Shown: positions 9,348 to 17,925, counted from the stretch's first letter. The stretch: 33,681 nt of DNA from SZUA-287 sp036397975 (GCA_036397975.1 DASWHW010000016.1:1-33681), one strand, 5' to 3'. The notes: generated from the letters alone by a model not told the origin. Made by a program: numbers and translations.

Positions 9348-10472
9348 ATGCAGAAAGAGATTCGTGTCGGTGTCATCGGGTTCGGACAGATGGGTCGTAT
9401 TCATTCGTATGCGTATCGGGCCATCCCGTTCTATTATGACGGTCAACCGTGCAAGATCATCCTTAAGGGAGTGTGCGATGCAAATGCGGCACTGGCGCAA
9501 AAGGGAGTTGATCAGGCAGGATTTGAATTTGCGACAACAGATTATCGTGAGTTGATTGATCGGAAAGATATCGACGTCATCAACGTCTGCACGCCGAACA
9601 ATCAGCATGCGCCGGCGTTACGAGCCGCATTGCAGAACGGCAAACATGTGTATTGTGAAAAGCCGTTGGCGTACAACGAATCCGAAGCGAAAGAAATCGT
9701 TGCACTAGCAGACAAGGCCGGTGTGAAGAACCAGATCACGGCGGAGTACCGGTTTATTCCCGCAATCATTAAGGCGAAAGAACTGGTTGACGCAGGATTT
9801 CTTGGACGTGTGTTTCAGTATCGTGGGGCGTATCTGCATGCCGGCTATATCGATCCGAAACGTCCGCGCGAATGGCGCATGCAAAAGGACGTAATCGGAG
9901 GCGGCGTGCTTGTTGATCTTGGCCCGCATCTGTTGGATATCATGCACTTCCTTGTTGGAGACGTTGAGGAGGTGTCGGCAACAACGGAGACATTCTTCAA
10001 AGAACGTCCATTGCCCGATGACCCATCGAAAATGGGGAACGTGGAGGTTGAAGACGCAATAACACTTCTGTTGAAGTTCAAGAGCGGTGCCATCGGTACC
10101 GCCGATCTTTCGCGGGTGGCAACCGGGGCGGAGGATGAGATGCGCTTTGAAATTCACGGACAGAAGGGCGCGCTCGCATTCAATCTCATGCAACCGAATG
10201 AGTTGCGCGCATTCGATGCAACGGAGAAAAAAGGAATGCAGGGATTCAAAACAATTAGCACTGTACAGAAATATCCCGCGCCGGCAGTGATGCCTGCGCC
10301 GAAATTCACGATGGGTTGGGTACGGTCGCACGTAGCTGCACAGTTCAGCTTCTTGCAATCAATCGTGGATGATACGGTTCCGTCGCCGAATTTTCATGAC
10401 GCTTTGAGATTGCATCATCTGATGGAAACGATCTACAAATCGGCAGAAACAAAAAGCTGGGTGAAGGTGTAA
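9348..10472 (+). CDS. Gfo/Idh/MocA-family NAD(P)-dependent sugar oxidoreductase
   Basis: This 374-residue cytoplasmic dehydrogenase has an N-terminal Rossmann nucleotide site, VGVIGFGQMG (glycines 11, 13 and 16), the family lysine in YCEKPLA (Lys105), and the second-domain motif DLGPHLLD (Asp190, His194). Members oxidise or reduce sugars, inositols and sugar phosphates, or catalyse NAD-assisted glycoside cleavage and epimerisation. The region after the Rossmann domain (YRFIPAIIKAKELVDAG) is typical. I prefer the ATG at 9348 because of the ribosome site spacing; an ATG at 9342 adds two residues. Placed between an aldolase and a phosphomannose isomerase, it probably acts on a monosaccharide released by the mannosidase or lyases. 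The substrate is unknown. Confidence 0.9.
   Translation: MQKEIRVGVIGFGQMGRIHSYAYRAIPFYYDGQPCKIILKGVCDANAALAQKGVDQAGFEFATTDYRELIDRKDIDVINVCTPNNQHAPALRAALQNGKHVYCEKPLAYNESEAKEIVALADKAGVKNQITAEYRFIPAIIKAKELVDAGFLGRVFQYRGAYLHAGYIDPKRPREWRMQKDVIGGGVLVDLGPHLLDIMHFLVGDVEEVSATTETFFKERPLPDDPSKMGNVEVEDAITLLLKFKSGAIGTADLSRVATGAEDEMRFEIHGQKGALAFNLMQPNELRAFDATEKKGMQGFKTISTVQKYPAPAVMPAPKFTMGWVRSHVAAQFSFLQSIVDDTVPSPNFHDALRLHHLMETIYKSAETKSWVKV
10463..10467 (+). promoter_or_regulatory. Ribosome binding site GAAGG supporting a GTG start
   Basis: GAAGG lies six bases before the GTG at 10474 and inside the last codons of the upstream gene. It supports the non-ATG start of the isomerase gene. Confidence 0.5.
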
Positions 10473-10473
10473 C

Positions 10474-11577
10474 GTGAACGACAAGTCGCGCGACCTGACG
10501 ATGTCTCCGATACTGCTCGCCCCTAATCGTGTGTGGCGCATGTATAAAGGCGGCGTAATGATCGACCGCCTGAAAGGTTTTACAGATCCAAAGGACTCGG
10601 AATTTCCTGAAGAATGGGTGGGTTCAACAGTCCAAGCGAGCAATCCGGGAACGCACTACAGAGCTGGCGAGGGGCTTGCAGTGATTACCACGGGTCTCCC
10701 GGAGCCCGTTTCCATCAAAAAGATCATCGAGCGTTACCCGGAGGAAGTTCTCGGAGAACAGCATGTGAAGGCTCATGGTACAAGCTCTGCATTGCTCGTA
10801 AAACTACTTGATGCCGCCGAGCGGCTAATTATTCACGCTCATCCTACGAAAGCGTTTGCCAAGGAGCACTTGAATTCTTGCTTCGGCAAAACCGAAGCGT
10901 GGTTCGTTCTGGAAACACGCCCCGAGGTGGAAAACCCGTATGTGCTGATTGCATTCAAAGAGGAGATGAGCCGGAGTCGATACCGACAGATGTTGGACAA
11001 GCAATCGGTGGATGAGATGATTGGTGTCATGCATCGGGTTCCGGTCAAGGCTGGTGACGTCGTGTATGTCAAAGCGGGACTTCCGCACGCGATTGGCGAG
11101 GGGATTTTCATGGTGGAGTTGCAGGAGCCGACCGATTATTCTGTCATTCTCGAGCGCTCCTGTGCACTGTATAAGTTTACCGAAGAAGAATCGTTCCTCG
11201 GACTTTCGAAAGAACTCACGCTCTCGAATCTCGATCACCGAGTCTACTCTCCGCAGGAAGTACAGAATGAACTGGTAATCAAACCGCACGTCTTGCGCCG
11301 AGAAGGAACTAGCACTGAATCGAGACTTCTTGGCTATGAGACTACGGAGTGCTTTGCAGGACACAGGCTGGATATCGATGGTGAGTTCAGCGATTCAACA
11401 AACGGCAGGTATTGCGTCTTGATTGTACTCGGCGGCGAAGGCACACTTGTACACTCACATGGCGAGCTTGCCATGAAACCCGGCACGGAGGTATTTCTTC
11501 CTGCGGCAGTGGGCCGGTTTCAGTTTCGGTCGAAAACGCATCTTTCTATTTTCAAGTGTTTGCCTGCCCAGGCATAA
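10474..11577 (+). CDS. manA: Mannose-6-phosphate isomerase, class I type
   Basis: This 367-residue cupin-fold enzyme should interconvert mannose-6-phosphate and fructose-6-phosphate, feeding mannose from the GH38 enzyme to glycolysis. Class I features are the metal-site segment LIIHAHPTKAFAKEHL (His121, His123), GKTEAWFVLE with Glu141, and the conserved stretch AGLPHAIGEGIFMVELQEP with another metal-ligand His. The usual QxHP triplet of class I enzymes reads HAHP here, a change in the zinc-site neighbourhood. The C-terminal cupin half (about 290-360) is present. The GTG start has a good GAAGG. A free-sugar isomerase of the same family is the alternative. No mannose kinase is obvious except the ROK and PfkB genes. 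Confidence 0.83.
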   Translation: MNDKSRDLTMSPILLAPNRVWRMYKGGVMIDRLKGFTDPKDSEFPEEWVGSTVQASNPGTHYRAGEGLAVITTGLPEPVSIKKIIERYPEEVLGEQHVKAHGTSSALLVKLLDAAERLIIHAHPTKAFAKEHLNSCFGKTEAWFVLETRPEVENPYVLIAFKEEMSRSRYRQMLDKQSVDEMIGVMHRVPVKAGDVVYVKAGLPHAIGEGIFMVELQEPTDYSVILERSCALYKFTEEESFLGLSKELTLSNLDHRVYSPQEVQNELVIKPHVLRREGTSTESRLLGYETTECFAGHRLDIDGEFSDSTNGRYCVLIVLGGEGTLVHSHGELAMKPGTEVFLPAAVGRFQFRSKTHLSIFKCLPAQA

Positions 11578-11605
11578 CCCGAAGAGAATCACACAAGAGA
11601 AAACG

Positions 11606-12835
11606 ATGTCATCAACGCTTACAGTGCAACAGAATCTCGAACGACTTGGTAAGTACCAATACGTTGAGATGCAAATGATGGAGTTGATGGGAAGCTGGGC
11701 GTATAGAATGGTCGATCCCGAAATCAAAATCGGTTTTGGCCGACAGATGTATCAGGATTCAGTTCACGCAGATTTGCTGGGCAAACGCATCCCGGAATTG
11801 AAAGGCCGTTCCGCTCATTTTCAGAATATTTCTCCGAGCAATGAGTTTACCCGACTCCTGGAAAGAATCTGGCAATCGAAAGGCGACCTCCTGCGAATAA
11901 CAGGACTCTACCGCGTCTTGAAGCCGGCTCTTGTTGCAGCGTATGAAAGTCACCTTCAATCGGTGGAGCTGCCTGCCGATGAGCCGACGGCATATATCCT
12001 CCGCCACATCACCGATGAAGAAAAAGACCATATCGCATGGGCGGAACAAATTATCGCGCGTCTTGCTCATCAGCCGTCCGATCAGAAATCGGCTGCGTCA
12101 TTACAGGCAGAACTGAGTGAAGAGTTGCATGCTGCGGGCGGGATTTGGGGTGAAGGTAAACCAACCGGCACATACATATTTAAGAAAACGCACTCGCACA
12201 GCATTGCCCCTGTTCGCGATGCTCGATGGAAGATCATTGATGCGCCGGATGATTTTACGGAGAAGAACTGGTCGTTCGATACTACGGAAGGCAAACAACA
12301 CCTGCTGCATGATTTGCTGAATAGCGAATTCATCACTGTTGAGCGGATGGGTCGCATCGTCGCGGACTGCCCGGACATCCCGTGGCAGATGAAGATGGAT
12401 ATGGTCCATCAAGCATGGGATGAAGCACGCCATGCAGAAATTGTCCAGCGAAGACTTGAAGAGCTTGGCGGGTACGTTGGCATGTTCAACACGAGTTGTT
12501 GGGGATGGGAACAGGATGTCAATCGAGCAGATCCGCTTGAACGCCTTGCTCTTTCGAACATGACATTTGAAAGTGAAAGTTGTAAGCACCTGCGGGATTG
12601 GATCAGGAAGGCAAAGATACAGAATGATACCCGTTCAGTTCAACTCCTGGAGTTTCTTCTTGCTGACGAAGTCAACCATGTGTTGTATGGTGTACACTGG
12701 ATTGACGAACTCACCAAAACCGACCCCGACCGCCGGAAACGAGTGCTTGCCTATCCCGACGACGTACTGAAGGGGCAGCATCCGGTCGGCGTCCGTTTCG
12801 ACGAAACCACTAACGCACACGAAGGAACTGTATGA
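11606..12835 (+). CDS. Double ferritin-like (DUF455-type) diiron-candidate protein
   Basis: This 409-residue soluble, helical protein of uncertain function appears to contain two ferritin-like four-helix units. The second (about 230-370) has a full carboxylate/His set for a dinuclear metal site: Glu in NSEFITVE (241/246), DEARHAE (Glu273-xx-His276), Glu322/324 and DEVNHVL (Glu355-xx-His358). The first (about 15-155) is close to complete, with Glu21/26, DSVHAD (Asp51-xx-His54), Glu114 and DEEKDHI (Glu139-xx-His142). Related ferritin-like proteins include iron-storage, oxygenase, hydroxylase and peroxide-reducing types. Genes next door encode an FAH hydrolase (ATGA overlap) and an enolase-superfamily enzyme, so an oxidative or hydrolytic step on a catabolite is possible. 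The exact reaction cannot be inferred. Confidence 0.8.
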   Translation: MSSTLTVQQNLERLGKYQYVEMQMMELMGSWAYRMVDPEIKIGFGRQMYQDSVHADLLGKRIPELKGRSAHFQNISPSNEFTRLLERIWQSKGDLLRITGLYRVLKPALVAAYESHLQSVELPADEPTAYILRHITDEEKDHIAWAEQIIARLAHQPSDQKSAASLQAELSEELHAAGGIWGEGKPTGTYIFKKTHSHSIAPVRDARWKIIDAPDDFTEKNWSFDTTEGKQHLLHDLLNSEFITVERMGRIVADCPDIPWQMKMDMVHQAWDEARHAEIVQRRLEELGGYVGMFNTSCWGWEQDVNRADPLERLALSNMTFESESCKHLRDWIRKAKIQNDTRSVQLLEFLLADEVNHVLYGVHWIDELTKTDPDRRKRVLAYPDDVLKGQHPVGVRFDETTNAHEGTV

Positions 12836-13728
12836 AAGTCGCTCAATTCGAATCTGAAGCCGGCAGTTGTGTCGCCGTGGAACTTAACGGCAAATGGATA
12901 AACTATAGCAAGGCGTTTGCATGTTATTATCTGCTGGAGCATGATCTTGCACTCCGTCAACCTGAAAGCATAATGGAGATGTTGCAGTTCGGCATCTGGG
13001 GTCTCGACGATATGAAGGCGATTGTGACTCACGTGAAAAAACATCGCCTACAAAGATTGTTGTCACTTCCCAAAGGAGCTGTTCTCAAACCGCCTATCGC
13101 ACGCCCAGGAAAGATCGTCGCTCTTGGACTGAATTATGCACTGCACGCGAAGGAGGGAAGTTTCGAGGTTCCGAAAGAGCCGATCATCTTTGCGAAAGTG
13201 GGTTCTTCCGTTGTCGGCCCGTATGAAACGATACGTATCCCCCGCGGTCTTGGGAGAATGGATCATGAAGTTGAGCTGGCCGTTGTGATTGGCAGGACTG
13301 CAACAAAAGTGAAGAAGAGAGATGCATACAAATATGTCGCCGGTTACACGATCTGTAATGATGTGTCCGCCCGCGATCTTCAAACCAGCGACATCTCGGC
13401 AAAGCTGCCTTGGTTTCGATCAAAGAGTTTTGATACGTTTTCACCAATAGGTCCATGGATTGTCACCACAGATGAATTTCGTCCGCCCATTCATGTGAAC
13501 GTTGAGTGCCGAGTGAACGGGAAGGTGAAACAGAAAGCCAATACCCGTGACCTTGTCTTCAATATACCCACGACGATCGAGTTCATCACGAAGCATATCA
13601 CACTGGAGCCCGGAGACATCGTTTCGACAGGAACGCCTGCGGGAATTGGTCCCATTAGGCATGGAGATACAGTCGTGTGTCGCGTCGAAAAGATTGGTGA
13701 GTTGAAGAATCCTGTTCGTCGTCAATGA
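12832..13728 (+). CDS. Fumarylacetoacetate hydrolase (FAH) family protein
   Basis: This is a 298-residue metal-dependent enzyme of the FAH fold. The core motifs are in order: GLNYALHAKE (about 99-108), the metal site DHEVELAVVIG with Glu146 and Glu148, YTICNDVSARDLQ with ligand Asp177, and GDIVSTGTPAGIG near the C-terminus. Family members cleave C-C bonds of 2,4-diketo acids, decarboxylate oxaloacetate, or hydrate and isomerise 2-oxo acids. In sugar-acid routes they hydrolyse 2,4-diketo-3-deoxy sugar acids. ATGA overlaps join it to the ferritin-like gene before it and the enolase-superfamily gene after it, a three-gene translational unit. A sugar-acid or amino-acid-derived keto acid is the probable substrate class. 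Confidence 0.9.
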   Translation: MKVAQFESEAGSCVAVELNGKWINYSKAFACYYLLEHDLALRQPESIMEMLQFGIWGLDDMKAIVTHVKKHRLQRLLSLPKGAVLKPPIARPGKIVALGLNYALHAKEGSFEVPKEPIIFAKVGSSVVGPYETIRIPRGLGRMDHEVELAVVIGRTATKVKKRDAYKYVAGYTICNDVSARDLQTSDISAKLPWFRSKSFDTFSPIGPWIVTTDEFRPPIHVNVECRVNGKVKQKANTRDLVFNIPTTIEFITKHITLEPGDIVSTGTPAGIGPIRHGDTVVCRVEKIGELKNPVRRQ

Positions 13729-14825
13729 AGATTGAAAGAATTCGGCTAGCGCATGTGCGACTTCCACTTGTCGAGCCGTTTAAGATCAGCAACGGTGTTG
13801 TCAGCGAGAAGGATGGTATTATTGTTCAAATTCATTCGGACGGGCTTGTTGGGGTCGGTGAAGCCTCACCAATGTCAGGATCGTTTTACTCTGACGATAC
13901 CCCCGAATCGACATGGGATTTGTTGAGCAGTGTTCTGGTTCCGACTGTTCTAAGAAGGGGAACGTCATCGGTTGATGAGGTCAATACGTTGTTGGATCAA
14001 GTGGGTGGAAATTTCTATGCACGTGCTGGAGTGGAGACCGCGTTTTGGGATCTGCAGGCGCAACTTGGGGCCGTTCCTCTCTATGAAGCACTCGGTGGGG
14101 TACGTGACGAAGTTGAATCTGGACTTGCTGTTGGCATCTATCCGACCGTCAAAGAACTATTGGCGACAATTGAGCGATATCTGAAACAAGGCTACAAGCG
14201 TGTGAAGATAAAGATCCAGCCGGGTTGGGATATCGAGCCGTTGAAAGAAGTGAGGAGGACTTTTGGCCCTGTGAAGTTGATGGTTGATGCGAACTGCGCG
14301 TATGGTCGGAACGATATTGAGCATTTGAAGAGACTCGATGATTTTGATTTGATCATGATCGAACAACCGCTCCCCAAAGATGATCTCGATGGTCATGCGG
14401 AATTGCAGCAGGTTTCTAAGACACCAATTTGCCTGGATGAAGGAGCTAAGGATGTTTCGACGCTTGAACGGGCAATACACATCGGAAGCTGCCGAATCGT
14501 GAATATCAAAATTCAACGAGTTGGTGGACTGAAGAACGCCATTGCAATGCATGACGTATGTGCGCGAGCAGGCATTCCCGCGTGGGGAGGAACAATGCCT
14601 GAGCTTGGTATTGGCAGTGCGCAGACGGTGCATCTCGCGACATTGAGCAACTTTTGCTATCCAACGGATGTCGAGTCCTCGTCGCGGTGGTTCGTTGATG
14701 ATATCGTTGATCCGCCCATCGAGGTGCGCAACGGAACGATAAAAATTCCGTCGGGGACTGGTAATTGCTATCACCTTAACAAGACAAAGTTACAGAAATA
14801 TCTTGTCCGTGAAGAGACTTTCTAG
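13725..14825 (+). CDS. Enolase-superfamily protein, o-succinylbenzoate synthase / N-succinylamino acid racemase type
   Basis: This 366-residue (beta/alpha)7-beta barrel enzyme has a lid domain. Active-site residues are KRVKIKI (KxK, Lys161/Lys163), metal ligands Asp188 (MVDAN), Glu213 (MIEQPL) and Asp238 (CLDEG), and the second base Lys262 (NIKIQRVGGL). Two lysines on opposite faces plus the surrounding text (YKRVKIKIQPGWD, GIPAWGG) match the OSBS/NSAR subgroup rather than sugar-acid dehydratases. That subgroup converts menaquinone-pathway SHCHC to OSB or racemises N-acylamino acids. No other menaquinone genes are present, so racemisation or epimerisation of an N-acyl compound fits the nearby M20 deacylase better. 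Dipeptide epimerase or a new syn-dehydration remains possible. It overlaps the following GH3 gene by 17 bases. Confidence 0.88.
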   Translation: MKIERIRLAHVRLPLVEPFKISNGVVSEKDGIIVQIHSDGLVGVGEASPMSGSFYSDDTPESTWDLLSSVLVPTVLRRGTSSVDEVNTLLDQVGGNFYARAGVETAFWDLQAQLGAVPLYEALGGVRDEVESGLAVGIYPTVKELLATIERYLKQGYKRVKIKIQPGWDIEPLKEVRRTFGPVKLMVDANCAYGRNDIEHLKRLDDFDLIMIEQPLPKDDLDGHAELQQVSKTPICLDEGAKDVSTLERAIHIGSCRIVNIKIQRVGGLKNAIAMHDVCARAGIPAWGGTMPELGIGSAQTVHLATLSNFCYPTDVESSSRWFVDDIVDPPIEVRNGTIKIPSGTGNCYHLNKTKLQKYLVREETF

Positions 14826-16587
14826 AAATACGACCATTATTCTCGTTGCACTTCTAATTGAAGGGACGACTCTGGCTCAAGACAAAAGTTGGGTTGATTC
14901 GACCTTGTCAACGATGACCGTGGAAGAAAAAGTCGGTCAGCTTTTTATCGCTGACCTCGTGGCTGTCTATAGTCATCGCGAGAGCCCAATCAGGAACTAT
15001 GCTTCACGTCTTGTTCAAAAGTACTACGTAGGTGGATTCATTCTTGCCGGCGGGACAATTAGTGACATTGCGATGATGGCAAACTCGCTCCAGCAAGAGT
15101 CAAAGATTCCATTATTGATCAATGCGGATCTGGAAGGGGGACTCGGGTTTTATTGCTCGTGGCAACATGTTCGCGGTCGGGCTCTGGAATTACCCCGCTA
15201 CATTTCCGGAGGGGGCACGACGTTCTCATCAATGATGGCAGTAGGAGCGACGCAGAATCCGAGGTATGCATTCGAGATCGGAAGGATCACCGCTCGAGAA
15301 TCGCGCGCTATCGGTATTCATTGGACGAATTCACCCGTTGCCGATGTAAACACCAATCCGGATAATCCTATTATTAATACCAGGTCGTTCGGAGAGAATC
15401 CTCAGCAGGTCGCGAAATTTGTTGAAGCATACGTGCGCGGACTCCAAGATGGACACATAATGGCGACGCTGAAGCACTTTCCCGGCCACGGCGCTACGGT
15501 TGAAGATACGCATTTGGAACTCCCTGTTCTGCAGTTCGACGAGGAGCGACTGATGTCGACGGAACTGGTGCCGTTCAAGGCGGGCATTCAGGCAGACGTG
15601 AAATCTGTAATGACTGGCCACATCGCGTTACCGAAAATCGATAAGAGTGGTCGTCCAGCAACGCTTTCGCGTCCGGTTGTGACTGGAATTCTTAGTGAGA
15701 AACTTGGCTTTCGCGGAATAATAGTCACCGACGGCATGACGATGCAGGGAATCACGAATCACTATTCGCCAAATGAAGCAGCAATGCTTGCAATCGAAGC
15801 CGGAGTTGATTGCATCTTGGTGCCCGATAACTTCGAGAGAGCATTCGATGGCGTGCTCGGTGGAGTCAGATCAGGCCGCATCTCTCGAGAGCGACTAGAT
15901 TTATCGGTGCGAAAAGTTCTCGTCGCGAAATCATGGGTGGGTATCGATCAAAATCGAATTGTCGACGTTGCACGCATCTCGGAAGTTGTCGGCTCGCCTG
16001 AATCGGATTCAATCGCACAGTCGATTTGTGATCATGCTGTAACACTTTTGAGGAACAAAGGGGGACTCATACCTCTTCTCCGACCACAAAAAATTCACAT
16101 TGTTACTCTCACAAATGAATACAGCTCGAAAGTTGGGCAGGAGCTACGGCGCGCTCTGGAAGTCCATCATCCTCTGACTGGTTTGATCCATCTGTTTGAC
16201 GGTTCAGGCCACGAAGAAACGCAAAGCGTGTTACATATTCTTCGCAGCTCGGACGTTGTCGTTCTCGCGGTGTACTTGTCCATTGGGGCATGGCAGGGAA
16301 AACTGGAGCTATCGCCACGCCTGACAGACTTTCTTGGAAGGACCAGTTCATTGCGAACGCCAATCATCACGGTCGCGTTTGGCGATCCATACGTTATTGC
16401 CAAGCTTCCGGACACTGAGGTGGTGATGACGCCTTACGCGGGTCATGGAAGAGCAGAGCGTTCTGTTGCCGCAGCGATAGTCGGAGAAATTGACATAGAG
16501 GGCAAACTGCCTGTCACGATCCCGGGTAAGTATGCAATCGGCGAAGGATTGAATCTAGATGCTCATACATCAACGAAGGCTCACTAA
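14809..16587 (+). CDS. Exported GH3 beta-N-acetylhexosaminidase (NagZ-like)
   Basis: This 592-residue glycosidase has a signal peptide (about residues 8-22, ending TLAQ), so it acts in the periplasm or outside. The TIM-barrel domain carries KHFPGHGATVEDTHLELPVL, with the Asp233-x-His235 acid/base dyad of NagZ-type GH3 enzymes, and VTDGMTM with nucleophile Asp308. This identifies a hexosaminidase rather than a beta-glucosidase. A C-terminal alpha/beta domain (about 400-580, VTLLRNKGGLIPLL to KLPVTIPG) is also present. It should release beta-linked N-acetylhexosamine. I take the GTG at 14809 (MKRLSRN, a normal signal-peptide start) over the TTG at 14803; neither has a strong ribosome site. The gene overlaps the upstream one, which suggests translational coupling. 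Confidence 0.88.
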   Translation: MKRLSRNTTIILVALLIEGTTLAQDKSWVDSTLSTMTVEEKVGQLFIADLVAVYSHRESPIRNYASRLVQKYYVGGFILAGGTISDIAMMANSLQQESKIPLLINADLEGGLGFYCSWQHVRGRALELPRYISGGGTTFSSMMAVGATQNPRYAFEIGRITARESRAIGIHWTNSPVADVNTNPDNPIINTRSFGENPQQVAKFVEAYVRGLQDGHIMATLKHFPGHGATVEDTHLELPVLQFDEERLMSTELVPFKAGIQADVKSVMTGHIALPKIDKSGRPATLSRPVVTGILSEKLGFRGIIVTDGMTMQGITNHYSPNEAAMLAIEAGVDCILVPDNFERAFDGVLGGVRSGRISRERLDLSVRKVLVAKSWVGIDQNRIVDVARISEVVGSPESDSIAQSICDHAVTLLRNKGGLIPLLRPQKIHIVTLTNEYSSKVGQELRRALEVHHPLTGLIHLFDGSGHEETQSVLHILRSSDVVVLAVYLSIGAWQGKLELSPRLTDFLGRTSSLRTPIITVAFGDPYVIAKLPDTEVVMTPYAGHGRAERSVAAAIVGEIDIEGKLPVTIPGKYAIGEGLNLDAHTSTKAH

Positions 16588-16589
16588 CC

Positions 16590-17597
16590 ATGTCCCTCGC
16601 CACTTCATTTGTTGGTCTAAAGTTGAACAGCCCAGTGCTCGTTGCCTCCGGGCCTGCAAGTCATGATGTCAATCAAATCACGCTTGCCGAGGAGAATGGA
16701 GCAGGAGCGTCGGTGTTGAAGACCGTATGCTCAGAAAAATATGCACATATGCGTTTCTGGCCTCGTCCCCGCTACAAACTGCTGGATTGGGACAAACAGA
16801 TTGCAGGCCGGTCGCATTCGTTTTCACTCTATTCCTACGAACAAGGATACAGCGGTACTCTGGACGACTATTGGCAATTCATCCGGACCTGCAAGCAACG
16901 CGCGAACGTGCCCGTCATCGGCAGTATATTTGCCGACGAGGCAAAGGATTGGGAAGAGCTTGCAATCAAAGTGGAAGAGAGCGGCGCAGATGCGATTGAG
17001 CTTGATATCTCTTCTCCACACAGACCCGGAAGCCTTGGTTTTGAAACGACCTTCATTGCAGCGATCAAAGCAGTAGTCAATGTGGTGAAGATCCCGGTGT
17101 TGGTGAAGCTCGGGTCGGGTCCCAGCGTTGCTGACCAGGCAATTGCGGCAGAGCAATGTGGTGCTGGCGCGGTGACGCTCTGCAACCGTATCAGAGGGCT
17201 CGATGTCGACATAGAATCACAACGACCCATCTTGCACGGTTACTACGCGGGTATCGGAGGTCCTTGGGCAAAGTACTATACCATGATGCATATCGCCGAG
17301 GCGAGGAAGGTCATCTCAATTCCCATCAGTGCAACCGGCGGCACAATGACCGGAGAAGACGTTATCAAATACATACTCATTGGCGCCACAACAGTGCAGA
17401 TCCTATCAGTCATTTTGGTAAACGGCTGGGAGTCCATTACGAGAATGAATGAAGAACTTCAGCAGTATATGATCAGGAAAGGGATTTCTTCCCTCGAAGA
17501 GATACGCGGTGAAGCCACAAAGCGTCTTACGAAACCGGAAGAAATCATCCGTTGGTCCGGCGAGCCCGTCGAAGGTGCACGCAATGTCTGGAGATAA
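16590..17597 (+). CDS. Dihydroorotate/dihydropyrimidine dehydrogenase-like FMN protein (PreA-like barrel)
   Basis: This 335-residue FMN-binding TIM barrel is of the DHOD/PreA family. It opens with FVGLKLNSPVLVASGP and has VLVKLGSGP (FMN-contact lysine), TLCNRIRG and the FMN-phosphate region ATGGTMTGEDVIKYI. The substrate loop reads DISSPHRPGSLG (from residue 139). It corresponds to the NLSCPHG segment of dihydropyrimidine dehydrogenases, but no Cys is seen in the following active-site loop; Ser148 may take that place. The next gene is a 2[4Fe-4S] ferredoxin, so the pair looks like PreA split into two proteins. No PreT-like FAD/NADPH subunit is in the window. Reduction or oxidation of a C=C bond in a ring compound is the inferred chemistry. 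The substrate is unknown. Confidence 0.85.
   Translation: MSLATSFVGLKLNSPVLVASGPASHDVNQITLAEENGAGASVLKTVCSEKYAHMRFWPRPRYKLLDWDKQIAGRSHSFSLYSYEQGYSGTLDDYWQFIRTCKQRANVPVIGSIFADEAKDWEELAIKVEESGADAIELDISSPHRPGSLGFETTFIAAIKAVVNVVKIPVLVKLGSGPSVADQAIAAEQCGAGAVTLCNRIRGLDVDIESQRPILHGYYAGIGGPWAKYYTMMHIAEARKVISIPISATGGTMTGEDVIKYILIGATTVQILSVILVNGWESITRMNEELQQYMIRKGISSLEEIRGEATKRLTKPEEIIRWSGEPVEGARNVWR
17571..17577 (+). promoter_or_regulatory. Ribosome binding site GAAGGTG for the ferredoxin gene
   Basis: GAAGGTG lies inside the end of the DHOD-like gene, six bases before the ATG at 17584. It rules out the longer in-frame start at 17509, whose extra residues are only the out-of-frame reading of the upstream gene. 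Confidence 0.6.
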
Positions 17598-17925
17598 CAA
17601 GAAGGAAAAATATCTCGGGCTGCCCCCACTCCCCCCCGACTTTGTGAAAGAGTTTCCACCGATTGCAGACGTCTTGGCCGATGGGTGTATTGCTTGTGAT
17701 CGTTGCCTCCCATTGTGTTTCTTCGATGCGATTGTCATGGAAGATCGCCCGGCGCACCCGTACAAGCGCGTCGCGGTGATTGTCCCGAAGAACTGTACCG
17801 GCTGCGGTCTTTGTTTCGAGGCGTGTCCTGTGGATGTGATCGTGTGGGTTCCGGGACCTGTGAAAGAAGAAACATCCCCAGTCCACAGCCCATCGCCTTC
17901 AGAAGGAGAACATGAGAGTTTTTGA
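17584..17925 (+). CDS. 2[4Fe-4S] ferredoxin
   Basis: This 113-residue protein has two complete cluster motifs: Cys35-xx-Cys38-xx-Cys41-xxx-Cys45 (CIACDRCLPLC) and Cys71-xx-Cys74-xx-Cys77-xxx-Cys81-Pro (CTGCGLCFEACP). The layout resembles the C-terminal ferredoxin domain of PreA. A Pro-rich lead (LGLPPLPPDF) and a Ser/Pro/Glu-rich tail flank the clusters. It overlaps the DHOD-like gene by 14 bases and the cyclase gene by 14 bases, so the three are probably made together. It should pass electrons to or from the flavoprotein. The electron donor or acceptor is not encoded in this window. Confidence 0.9.
   Translation: MSGDNKKEKYLGLPPLPPDFVKEFPPIADVLADGCIACDRCLPLCFFDAIVMEDRPAHPYKRVAVIVPKNCTGCGLCFEACPVDVIVWVPGPVKEETSPVHSPSPSEGEHESF
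17901..17908 (+). promoter_or_regulatory. Strong ribosome binding site AGAAGGAG for the cyclase gene
   Basis: AGAAGGAG sits just before the ATG at 17912, within the last codons of the ferredoxin gene. It is the clearest Shine-Dalgarno sequence in the window. Confidence 0.6.

Noticed and set aside
9705..10358. 217-codon open frame on the minus strand
   Set aside because: It is antisense to the Gfo/Idh/MocA gene, with Cys/His-rich text but no spaced metal motif and no ribosome site.
16590..17925. Pyrimidine-biosynthesis dihydroorotate dehydrogenase
   Set aside because: No pyr genes are nearby, and a coupled 2[4Fe-4S] ferredoxin is a feature of PreA-like rather than PyrD-like proteins.
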